A stretch of DNA of 64,000 nt from Flexivirga alba (GTDB lineage: Bacteria; Actinomycetota; Actinomycetes; Actinomycetales; Dermatophilaceae). The position numbers and the translations under genes are program-made. Positions 1-6,279 of this stretch are shown in pieces; the first letter of the stretch is position 1; every line of letters starts with the position of its first letter. The notes under the pieces were generated by a model that was not told the DNA's origin, ran no database searches, and saw only the letters and a program-made list of their open reading frames with translations. Location of the stretch: positions 3,162,001-3,226,000 of the forward strand of contig NZ_JBHSWH010000001.1 of NCBI RefSeq assembly GCF_042661025.1, in the 5' to 3' direction.

Positions 1-1
1 C

Positions 2-130
2 GACACCGGCGTGTGTGGCGGCGCGGGTCTGTTCGACTCCGAGGAAGGCTCCGGCGGCGGCTGCTGCGGCCCGGTCGGTCCGCAACCGGTCAGCCTCGGC
101 GGCCTGTCCACCACGGGTGGTCTGTCCTGA
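2..130 (+). CDS. 3' end of a Cys-rich protein, possibly ArsI/CadI-like
   Basis: Only the last 42 codons are in the window. The tail reads DTGVCGG, then an acidic Gly/Ser stretch with a GGGCCGP motif, and ends at a TGA that shares its A with the acr3 ATG, so the two are translationally coupled. A Cys-rich C-terminus directly before acr3 and arsC fits the ArsI/CadI family of metal-induced glyoxalase-fold lyases, common at this place in actinobacterial ars operons. The catalytic domain is outside the window, so the assignment rests on context and the paired cysteines only. Confidence 0.4.
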   Translation, partial: DTGVCGGAGLFDSEEGSGGGCCGPVGPQPVSLGGLSTTGGLS

Positions 131-1221
131 TGACCACAACCCAACAGGCTCCGGCCCATGATGCGGTGGTCGGGAAACTGTCCACTCTGGACCGGTTCCT
201 GCCGGTCTGGATCGGCGCCGCGATGGTCGCCGGGATACTGCTCGGCCGCGCTATCCCTGGCCTGGACAACGCGTTGAGCGCCGTTGACATTCAGGGCGTT
301 TCATTGCCGATCGCGCTCGGGCTGCTGATCATGATGTACCCGGTCCTGGCCAAGGTCCGCTACGACAAATTGGAATCCGTCACTGGGGACCGGCGGCTGC
401 TGGTCACCTCGCTGGTGCTGAACTGGGTGATCGGGCCGCTGCTGATGTTTACCCTCGCCTGGGTGTTCCTGCCCGACCTGCCCACCTACCGCACCGGGCT
501 GATCATCGTCGGCCTGGCCCGGTGCATCGCGATGGTGGTCATCTGGAACGACCTGGCCTGCGGCGACCGGGAAGCCGCCGCCGTGCTGGTTGCGATCAAC
601 TCCGTCTTCCAAGTCATCATGTTCGCCGTCCTGGGCTGGTTCTACCTGTCGGTGCTGCCCGGCTGGCTCGGCCTGCATCAGGAACACCTGGACGTGTCCG
701 CGTGGAAGATCGCCGGGTCCGTCCTGGTGTTCCTCGGCATCCCGCTGCTGGCCGGGTACCTGTCCCGCCGCCTCGGGGAGAAGGCCAAGGGGCGTACTTG
801 GTACGAGGAGAAGTTCCTGCCCCGGATCGGGCCTTGGGCCCTGTACGGCCTGTTGTTCACGATCGTCATCCTGTTCGCGTTGCAGGGCCACCAGATCACC
901 GGTCACCCGCTGGACGTGGCCCGGATCGCGCTCCCGCTGCTGGTCTACTTCGCTCTCATGTGGGGCGGCGGGTACGCCCTCGGGCGGGCTGTCGGCCTCG
1001 GCTACGAACGCACCACCACGTTGGCGTTCACCGCCGCAGGCAACAACTTCGAACTGGCCATCGCCGTCGCGATCGCCACCTTCGGAGTCACCTCCGGACA
1101 AGCCCTCGCCGGTGTCGTCGGCCCCCTCATCGAGGTCCCCGTCCTGGTCGGGCTGGTCTACGTCTCCCTCGCCCTACGCAACAGGTTCACCCACACACCC
1201 CCGGAGACAATCCATGCCTGA
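130..1221 (+). CDS. acr3: Arsenite efflux permease, ACR3 family
   Basis: A 363-residue integral membrane protein with about ten hydrophobic segments, the usual ACR3 size. It is expected to extrude As(III), the product of the following arsenate reductase, across the cytoplasmic membrane. Seen: the conserved GLARCIAMVVIWNDLACGD stretch with Cys132, the residue known in the family to be needed for arsenite transport, and the late motif TAAGNNFELAIAVAI followed by the conserved glutamate of IEVPVLVGLVYVSL. The reading frame is open further upstream, but the ATG at 130 overlaps the previous stop (TGATG) and gives the normal N-terminus. Its stop overlaps arsC by 8 bp. Confidence 0.93.
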   Translation: MTTTQQAPAHDAVVGKLSTLDRFLPVWIGAAMVAGILLGRAIPGLDNALSAVDIQGVSLPIALGLLIMMYPVLAKVRYDKLESVTGDRRLLVTSLVLNWVIGPLLMFTLAWVFLPDLPTYRTGLIIVGLARCIAMVVIWNDLACGDREAAAVLVAINSVFQVIMFAVLGWFYLSVLPGWLGLHQEHLDVSAWKIAGSVLVFLGIPLLAGYLSRRLGEKAKGRTWYEEKFLPRIGPWALYGLLFTIVILFALQGHQITGHPLDVARIALPLLVYFALMWGGGYALGRAVGLGYERTTTLAFTAAGNNFELAIAVAIATFGVTSGQALAGVVGPLIEVPVLVGLVYVSLALRNRFTHTPPETIHA

Positions 1222-1642
1222 AAAGCCCCGCCCCGCAGTCCTGTTCGTGTGCGTCAAGAACGCCGGGAAGTCACAGATGGCCGCCGCCATCACCCGCCAC
1301 CTGGCACCTGAGGTCGCGGTGTTCTCTGCGGGCACCCGACCAGGAACCGCAGTGAACGAGGCATCTCGGGCAAGCGTCGAACGCATCGGCGCCACCATGA
1401 ACGGCGAACACCCAAAACCTGTTGATCCGGCCTTGCTGGGCACCATAGACCGGGTCGTCCTAATCGGCGCCGAGGCCACACTCGACCAGCCACCGAAGGC
1501 ACCAATGGAACGTTGGGACACGATCGAGCCCTCCAATGACGGGATCGAGGGAGACGAACGGATGGACCTGATCCGCGACGACATCACCAACCGAGTCCGT
1601 GGCCTCCTCACTCGACTCCGCACCGAAGACAGCAAGTCCTGA
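1214..1642 (+). CDS. arsC: Arsenate-mycothiol transferase / arsenate reductase (LMW-PTP fold)
   Basis: A 142-residue low-molecular-weight-phosphatase-fold protein that would reduce arsenate for Acr3 to export. The P-loop is CVKNAGKSQMAAA with nucleophile Cys13; the usual CX5R arginine is lysine (Lys19), a substitution I recall from mycothiol-dependent corynebacterial ArsC1/ArsC2. That fits an actinobacterium using mycothiol instead of thioredoxin as reductant. The C-terminal half has the DEPS-like segment IEPSNDGIEGDERM and RDDI helix of the same group. It overlaps acr3 by 8 bp and is followed 24 bp later by a cutinase gene, so all are likely one transcript. Confidence 0.88.
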   Translation: MPEKPRPAVLFVCVKNAGKSQMAAAITRHLAPEVAVFSAGTRPGTAVNEASRASVERIGATMNGEHPKPVDPALLGTIDRVVLIGAEATLDQPPKAPMERWDTIEPSNDGIEGDERMDLIRDDITNRVRGLLTRLRTEDSKS

Positions 1643-1665
1643 CGCGACTCGATCGCCGGGGAGTT

Positions 1666-2352
1666 ATGAACGCCATCGACCGCAAGCCACCGATCCTCGT
1701 CATCACCGTCCGGGGCAGTACCGAGCCCGCCAGCGGGTCACGCCTGCTGACACCCATTGCCCGCGCGATCAGCCACCGGTACGCCGGGGAGGTGCAAATC
1801 CACAGCCTGCCTTACCCGGCGACGTTCGAAAGCTTCACCGCGACCTACCCGGCACGCATCGACCTCGGACAGAGCCCGACGATCGGCGTGCGCAACCTGG
1901 TGTCGCTGCTCAACGACGAAGCGACCTCCCGATCGCAGCTACGCATCGTGCTGCTCGGCTGGTCCCAAGGCGCCCAAGTGATCACCGACGCACTCGTGCC
2001 GCATGCGGCGCGGTACGCCGGGACCGACGCACCCGACCTCGACCCCACAGCCGTCGACCAGATCGCCGCAATTGCGTTGTTCGGCAACCCGACCTTCACG
2101 GCAGGCGAACCCCACAACGCAGGCAATCCCACCCCCGGCGTCAGTGGAGTCATCCCCCGCCAACCCGGCATGCTTGCAGGACACGCGGACACAATCCGTG
2201 ACTACTGCGCCCGAGGAGACATCTCGGCGCAAAACGCGCCAGGGTCAGATGTCGAGGGACACGTGGCGTACTTCCACAACGGCATGCCCGACCGGGCAGC
2301 CGAATTCGTCCTCAGCCGCCTCTTGAGAACGACGATCATGGGTGGCGCTTGA
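1666..2352 (+). CDS. Cutinase-family serine esterase without signal peptide
   Basis: A 228-residue alpha/beta hydrolase of the cutinase family. Nucleophile elbow GWSQGA (Ser100), the Asp/Cys motif RDYCARGD (Asp179) and the histidine in VEGHVAYF (His199) form the catalytic triad in family order. Cutinases normally carry a secretion signal; this protein begins directly with the core strand (PPILVITVRGST), so it should be cytoplasmic. It follows arsC by 23 bp in the same direction, suggesting co-transcription with the ars operon. A link to arsenic (for example, breakdown of an organoarsenical ester or lipid) is only a guess; it could be a passenger gene. Confidence 0.8.
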   Translation: MNAIDRKPPILVITVRGSTEPASGSRLLTPIARAISHRYAGEVQIHSLPYPATFESFTATYPARIDLGQSPTIGVRNLVSLLNDEATSRSQLRIVLLGWSQGAQVITDALVPHAARYAGTDAPDLDPTAVDQIAAIALFGNPTFTAGEPHNAGNPTPGVSGVIPRQPGMLAGHADTIRDYCARGDISAQNAPGSDVEGHVAYFHNGMPDRAAEFVLSRLLRTTIMGGA

Positions 2353-2439
2353 CCGCCCACCGGCGGGCCGGACGTGCACATGGACGCTCGGGCTGCCCGG
2401 ATACATTGCCACCAGGGCCGATCAGGAAGGATCGCTAAC

Positions 2440-2757
2440 GTGACCGTGCAGATCGAGCTGCTCGTCGTGCCGGATTGCCCGAACGAGGCCGCCGCCACGG
2501 AACTGATCCAGGCCGCGGTGAGGAGCACGGGCGTGTCAGCGAACATCGCCCGCACAATCATCACCAACGACGAGGAAGCGAACGAGCGCGGTTTCACCGG
2601 CTCGCCTACCATCCTGCTCAACGGTGCTGATCCTTTCGCCGAGGCCGACGCGCCCATCGCGCTGGCTTGTCGGCTCTACAGCACCCCCACCGGGCTACGA
2701 ACAGCGCCTGACCTCACCGAACTATGCCGAGCGCTCCAACGAGCAGCCCATTCCTGA
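2440..2757 (+). CDS. Thioredoxin-like small protein (alkylmercury lyase-like annotation group)
   Basis: A 105-residue thioredoxin/glutaredoxin-fold protein. It starts with the strand IELLVVPDCPN, where CPN stands at the active-site turn with a single cysteine, and contains the conserved GSPTILLNGADPF segment with the cis-proline typical of the fold. GTG at 2440 is chosen because AGGAAGG lies 9 bp upstream; the ATG at 2374 has no ribosome-binding site. Similar proteins are often found next to mer and ars genes and are frequently mislabelled alkylmercury lyase; no MerB catalytic cysteines are present here. The likely role is thiol or metal handling. Confidence 0.7.
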   Translation: MTVQIELLVVPDCPNEAAATELIQAAVRSTGVSANIARTIITNDEEANERGFTGSPTILLNGADPFAEADAPIALACRLYSTPTGLRTAPDLTELCRALQRAAHS

Positions 2758-2822
2758 ACGGCCGCCACGCAACCCTTGTGCGGACGTCTACACGACCCTG
2801 GCACGGCAGCCTTTCTCGTCGC

Positions 2823-2853
2823 TTGTATCCAGTACCTGAGTACAGGTTTATCG
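2823..2853 (+). promoter_or_regulatory. MerR-type promoter/operator with 19-bp spacer
   Basis: TTGTAT (2823-2828) and TTATCG (2848-2853) are separated by 19 bp. The spacer contains the near-perfect dyad CCAGTAC-CTGA-GTACAGG (2829-2846). The long spacer with a central GTAC dyad is the hallmark of promoters untwisted by MerR regulators. It should drive the genes at 2861 and 3247, the latter encoding a MerR. The predicted transcription start falls at or next to the ATG at 2861, suggesting a leaderless mRNA. Confidence 0.75.
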
Positions 2854-2860
2854 TCGGAGA

Positions 2861-3244
2861 ATGAACGCAGCAGAACAGTTACCGGTGGACCCGGTGTGGG
2901 CACCGGCCGATGCGTGCACGTTGCCGACCGCGCAGCGACCACTGCGGGTCGCGGAGTTTGACGACCTGTTCGCGAGATCGCTGCGCGACGTCGAGCAGCT
3001 CCGCCCAACGCTGGCCCGGCTCTTCCTGGAAGGCGACCGGGGCCTACCCGCGCAGGTGCGGGACCTGATCGCCCGCGAGGCGTCCTGCTGCGCGTTCTTC
3101 AACTTCACCGCCACGTCGACAACGGCCCCTGGCGCGCACATGACACGTGTCGTGCTCGACGTTGAGGTGCCCGCGGAACGGGCCGATGTGCTTTCCGGGT
3201 TGGTCGATCGTGCCCGCGCCCGAGCCACCCCAGGACGGGCCTAG
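2861..3244 (+). CDS. Conserved small protein of MerR-regulated metal cassettes
   Basis: A 127-residue soluble protein of unknown function. It has helical N-terminal text (FDDLFARSLRDVEQLRPTLARL), then a cysteine pair in EASCCAFFNFT, then a beta strand ending MTRVVLDVEVP. The vicinal cysteines could bind a thiophilic metal. It lies immediately after a MerR-type promoter and two bases before merR, so both form one metal-induced transcript. Because the start codon sits at the predicted +1, translation may be leaderless; the GGAGA at 2856-2860 is too close to act as a ribosome-binding site. I do not recognise a named family. Confidence 0.72.
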   Translation: MNAAEQLPVDPVWAPADACTLPTAQRPLRVAEFDDLFARSLRDVEQLRPTLARLFLEGDRGLPAQVRDLIAREASCCAFFNFTATSTTAPGAHMTRVVLDVEVPAERADVLSGLVDRARARATPGRA

Positions 3245-3246
3245 GC

Positions 3247-3702
3247 ATGGCCGGGGCAGGCGCCCACCTTCGCGCCGGGCAGGTTGCACGCCAGGCGGGC
3301 GTCAACAGGGAGACGCTGCGGTATTACGAGCGCCGTGGTCTGCTCGCCGAGCCCGACCGTAGCCCCGGCGGACACCGCGTATACACCGACGAGGCCGTCA
3401 CGACCCTGCGCATCATCAAGGCAGCGCAACGGCTCGGGTTCCGCTTGGAGGAGATCGCCGACCTGATCGACGTAAGCCGTCACCGGCACGGTCACCGACC
3501 AGACCCCGGTCTACAGGCCAGGGCGACGGCCAAACTCACCGAGATCGCTGCCCGCATCAACGACCTTCAGGCGATCCGGGCCAACCTCACCGACGCGGTC
3601 AGCGCCGGATGCGACGACCTAACAACGTGCGCACGCACTGACTACTGTCCGATCCCTTTCGTGGACATCACCGCGCCCGCACCAGCCGATGGCGCGCGAT
3701 AG
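3247..3702 (+). CDS. merR: MerR-family metal-responsive regulator
   Basis: A 151-residue MerR-type activator. The N-terminal winged helix is clear (LRAGQVARQAGVNRETLRYYERRGLL), followed by the dimerisation helix and a C-terminal metal loop. Classical Hg(II) MerR uses three cysteines; here Cys122, Cys128 and Cys134 cluster in AGCDDLTTCARTDYCPIP. The position of the first classical cysteine, at the start of the long helix, is instead the His-rich segment SRHRHGHRPD (His79, 81, 83). The sensor chemistry may therefore differ from textbook MerR. The gene is downstream of and co-directional with its own predicted promoter (2823-2853), which implies positive autoregulation. The metal could be mercury or another thiophilic ion. 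Confidence 0.85.
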   Translation: MAGAGAHLRAGQVARQAGVNRETLRYYERRGLLAEPDRSPGGHRVYTDEAVTTLRIIKAAQRLGFRLEEIADLIDVSRHRHGHRPDPGLQARATAKLTEIAARINDLQAIRANLTDAVSAGCDDLTTCARTDYCPIPFVDITAPAPADGAR

Positions 3703-4036
3703 CCCGACCGTGCGAAACCGTCACCTGCTCGGCGCCGGAGCCGCCGCGACGGTGGCCTCGGTCACCTTCGCCGGCATCGTGTTCGCACTGGTCGTCGGCA
3801 TCACGGTCGCGTCTCTGCTCATCACCTACTGGCAACGCGCTGGTGCCAGCACGCCATGCGCGTCGGTCTCCCGCATGCAGTCCGTGGAGGTCGAATGCTC
3901 GACTGGGCGGACAGGCGCATCCTGGCCTCGGTTGAGAAGATGCCCCTATGACCGTCGTTCGTTCCCTGGCCCTGTTCGTGCTGGCCGCCATCGCCGAGAT
4001 CGGCGGAGCGTGGCTGGTCTGGCAAGGAGTACGTGA
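3689..4036 (+). CDS. Possible small membrane protein, doubtful
   Basis: The frame starts inside the merR 3' end and encodes a strongly hydrophobic stretch of about 36 residues (LLGAGAAATVASVTFAGIVF onward), enough for one or two membrane helices. A basic tail then runs into the start of ynfA and looks non-coding. A membrane protein after merR would make sense as a metal transporter, but no Cys pair of MerT is present. It may be a truncated remnant whose true end lies near 3900. I could not assign a family. Confidence 0.3.
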   Translation: MARDSPTVRNRHLLGAGAAATVASVTFAGIVFALVVGITVASLLITYWQRAGASTPCASVSRMQSVEVECSTGRTGASWPRLRRCPYDRRSFPGPVRAGRHRRDRRSVAGLARST

Positions 4037-4283
4037 GCACCGCGGCTGGATCTGGATCGGCGCTGGCATCGCAGCCCTCGGTGCCTACGGCTTTGTTGCC
4101 ACCCTCCAACCCGATTCCAACTTCGGACGCATCCTCGCCGCATACGGCGGCATCTTCGTCGCGGGATCACTGGCCTGGGGAATGGTCGCCGACGGCTACC
4201 GACCCGATCGGTGGGACGTTACAGGTGCTCTCGTCTGCCTCATCGGCGTAGCGCTCATCATGTACGCCCCGCGAGGCAACTGA
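3948..4283 (+). CDS. ynfA: YnfA (UPF0060) family small membrane protein
   Basis: A 111-residue protein with four hydrophobic segments and the family signatures FVLAAIAEIGGAWLVWQGVR near the N-terminus, YGFVATLQPDSNFGRILAAYGGIFV in the middle and DRWDVTGALVCLIGVALIMY at the end. Length and motifs match the YnfA family, which is related to small multidrug resistance transporters. It is the last recognisable gene of the metal block; a role in metal or oxyanion export is inferred from this position only. Confidence 0.9.
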   Translation: MTVVRSLALFVLAAIAEIGGAWLVWQGVREHRGWIWIGAGIAALGAYGFVATLQPDSNFGRILAAYGGIFVAGSLAWGMVADGYRPDRWDVTGALVCLIGVALIMYAPRGN

Positions 4284-4651
4284 CACCTCGACTAATCTGG
4301 CACAAAACCACCGCGAAGCAACTCCCTCCGCACATCGATCGATGGAACCCGGGGAAGTCGTACGACCCCCTCGCCACTGAAGACCCTGGTGTCCTGCGCT
4401 ATATCCCCGTGGGGAGCGCGGCGCTTCCAAGGAACATCACGGCCGATGACGAGCCGCCATCTGAAGGACAACGGCAAGGAACTGGCATCTGATGGGATGA
4501 AACGGGGGTCGCGAACACGTTGAGCTGGCTCCCATCTCATGGTCCACGTCGACGGCCTTGGTGCCTTGAGAGATTGGCCTGCGCGTGGGTGCGAGTTGCT
4601 CGTATAGATCCTGACCGGCCCATGGCTTCCACCGATCCGGCCACTGCGAGA
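4284..4651. other. Gap without a convincing gene
   Basis: This 368-bp stretch separates ynfA from the converging integrase gene. A weak hairpin (CGAGG 4272-4276 with CCTCG 4286-4290) overlaps the ynfA stop and could help termination. Open frames here are short, lack ribosome-binding sites and look like no protein I know. Base composition is less GC-rich than the flanking genes. Confidence 0.4.
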
Positions 4652-5941
4652 TCACCACACGGAGCCGTCCAGTGCGGCCAATTTGTCGGCCAAGAGCTTC
4701 TGACGTCCCTCTGCGGACCGCACGTACCGCAATGCTGCCTGCGCTGTGGAGTCGCCAAGGAACAACTGGACATCTGCCACGGTCCCGCCTTGCTGTGCCA
4801 GCAATGTGGCGCCTGTTGCCCGCAGATCATGGAAGCGCAGGGTTGGGCACCCCGCGGCCGACCTAGCTGCATACCAGCCGTTCCGCGCTCGCTGCTTGGC
4901 GGCTTGCTCGGGTGTCTCGGCGGGCTTTGGGGGAACTTTGCCGTAGAACGTTACCGGGGCAAGGTGTCCTCCGTTCTTCCCTGGAAATAGGAGTCCGTTC
5001 TGCCCGGTGACGGATGCTCTCATGTGCTTTTTGAGCGCGGGCAGAACGTTCGGCGGGATGATCTGGTCGCGGATACCCGCGTCGGATTTGGGAGATTTGA
5101 CGCCGACGCCCTCGATCTTGCTGCGCGTCACCGAGCGACTGACCTGAATCACCTCCGCGACGAGGTTGATGTCGCCGCGCCGTAACTCCGCTATCTCGCT
5201 GTAGCGAAGTCCGGCCCAGCAACCAAGCAGCAGAATCAGCTCCCACTCGGGGCGAATAGTCATCAGCATCACTTTGAATTGCGCGCTGGTGGCCACTTGG
5301 GTTCGCTTCCGCACTGGTGAGGTGCCGCCTCCACGCACGGCGAATGGATTGACTCTCCCGACCAATGGGCCATGAGCCGACGTAGCGGTGTTCAGCACAG
5401 CGCGCGCCAGAGAGTACGCGTGCGCTTTCGTGGTCTCTCCGGTAACTCCATTGAGCTTCTTACGCAGAGGGGTGAAGGCGTCATACCAAATGTTCACTTG
5501 TGCCGGGGTGATCTCGTCCAGCAGGAGGTAACCGAACGTAGGCTCCAGGTAGTCGGCCAGCAACTGGTGGTAGTGGTCTCGGGTCCGAGGTGCCAACGAC
5601 TTGCCCGACTTATTCTTTCGCGAGTCAATCCATGCGGACGCGTACTCCCCGAAGGTAGGGGAGTGGTTCAAATCTGCTGCCAGCTCCTCCTGTCTTCGCT
5701 GCGCCGGGCTGGTCCAGGTGCTGGTGCTGATCAGTCTGCGTTCTGCTGCTAGCCAGGCCTCGGCGTCGAGGGTTGTCTCGAAGGTGTGATTGGCACGGTG
5801 CCGGACTGGCGTGACCGTGCCGGAGGCAGAAATCTTTGTACGGCCGTCAGGGTCGTTGTACCACGCGGTGTAGCGGCCGGAACGCTCCTGGTTGATACGG
5901 CCGAACGCGCGCTTGCGAGCCTTCCTGGCAGTCCGTGGCAT
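4652..5941 (-). CDS. int: Site-specific tyrosine recombinase (phage-type integrase)
   Basis: A 429-residue integrase of the actinobacterial phage/island type. It has a basic N-terminal arm-binding segment (RTARKARKRAFGRINQERSG), a SAM-like core-binding domain around residues 95-185 and a catalytic domain. Visible catalytic residues are Arg246 (AGLRYSEIAEL), His371 and Arg374 (FHDLR), and the nucleophile Tyr406 (ALRYVRS). The second-histidine position is Asp397 (LGDST), as in many actinobacterial prophage integrases. Its start lies next to the tRNA fragment at 6099-6124, its presumed attachment site. It would integrate and, with an excisionase not seen here, excise the island. Confidence 0.93.
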   Translation of the reverse strand: MPRTARKARKRAFGRINQERSGRYTAWYNDPDGRTKISASGTVTPVRHRANHTFETTLDAEAWLAAERRLISTSTWTSPAQRRQEELAADLNHSPTFGEYASAWIDSRKNKSGKSLAPRTRDHYHQLLADYLEPTFGYLLLDEITPAQVNIWYDAFTPLRKKLNGVTGETTKAHAYSLARAVLNTATSAHGPLVGRVNPFAVRGGGTSPVRKRTQVATSAQFKVMLMTIRPEWELILLLGCWAGLRYSEIAELRRGDINLVAEVIQVSRSVTRSKIEGVGVKSPKSDAGIRDQIIPPNVLPALKKHMRASVTGQNGLLFPGKNGGHLAPVTFYGKVPPKPAETPEQAAKQRARNGWYAARSAAGCPTLRFHDLRATGATLLAQQGGTVADVQLFLGDSTAQAALRYVRSAEGRQKLLADKLAALDGSVW

Positions 5942-6098
5942 GGTCCCTCCTGAGTGGATTTTGCACTACTTGTGCACTACTTCGGTGGACAACAGAGGCA
6001 ACAGTCGTCACCACCTGTCCACGTCAGAGTTCTGCATCGCCGCAGGTCAGAAGCATTTTACCCGGCAATTGCACGTGCAGCAGAAACCCGAAGTTGAG

Positions 6099-6124
6099 TG
6101 GTTCGATCCCAGTATCGTCCACCA
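6099..6124 (+). other. Attachment core: 3' end of a tRNA-Val gene
   Basis: The 26 bp begin TGGTTCGATCCCAGT and end in CCACCA. They contain the T loop TTCGATC (6102-6108), the closing T-stem strand CCAGT, a 7-nt acceptor strand ATCGTCC, discriminator A and an encoded CCA. From memory the acceptor and T arm match actinobacterial tRNA-Val. Left of 6099 the T-stem no longer pairs properly (AGTGG/CCAGT leaves a G-G mismatch), so the rest of the tRNA is absent. This is the core expected at the int-proximal junction of an element inserted into a tRNA gene. Confidence 0.65.
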
Positions 6125-6132
6125 GCTCGAAC

Positions 6133-6165
6133 AGCCCCTGATCTGCGAAGCGCAGAGCAGGGGCT
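6133..6165 (+). terminator. Rho-independent terminator of the tRNA target
   Basis: AGCCCCTG (6133-6140) pairs perfectly with CAGGGGCT (6158-6165). An inner stem TCTGCG/CGCAGA (6142-6147 with 6151-6156) closes on AAG, and a short TTTG follows. The hairpin sits 9 bp after the tRNA CCA end, as expected for the native terminator of the tRNA gene used as insertion target. Confidence 0.75.
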
Positions 6166-6279
6166 TTGTCGTGTCCGGTGTCTGCCGCCTAGGCATTACC
6201 TTGTCTCCCCTCCCTGGGTGTGCTTGCATGACGAGACCGTCCCCGCCACTCGGCGAGGCACCACGACGAGGTGGTAGCG

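Larger units (their letters stand above)
1..6124. mobile_element. Right end of an integrated ars/mer island
   Basis: The segment carries arsenic resistance, a MerR-controlled block, ynfA and a tyrosine integrase whose start lies about 160 bp from a fragment of a tRNA 3' end (6099-6124). The tRNA part covers only the T arm, acceptor strand and CCA; the DNA to its left is not tRNA-like. This is the expected int-proximal junction after insertion into a tRNA gene, so the island extends left beyond the window and the intact tRNA should lie at the other end. The left limit cannot be seen. The pentamer CATAC/GTATG, frequent in several neighbouring chromosomal genes, occurs once between 130 and 4283, which supports foreign origin. 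Confidence 0.6.

Noticed and set aside
4520..4990. Cys-rich plus-strand frame of 156 codons
   Set aside because: It is largely opposite the integrase 3' end and runs through the non-coding gap; no ribosome-binding site or known zinc-binding fold.
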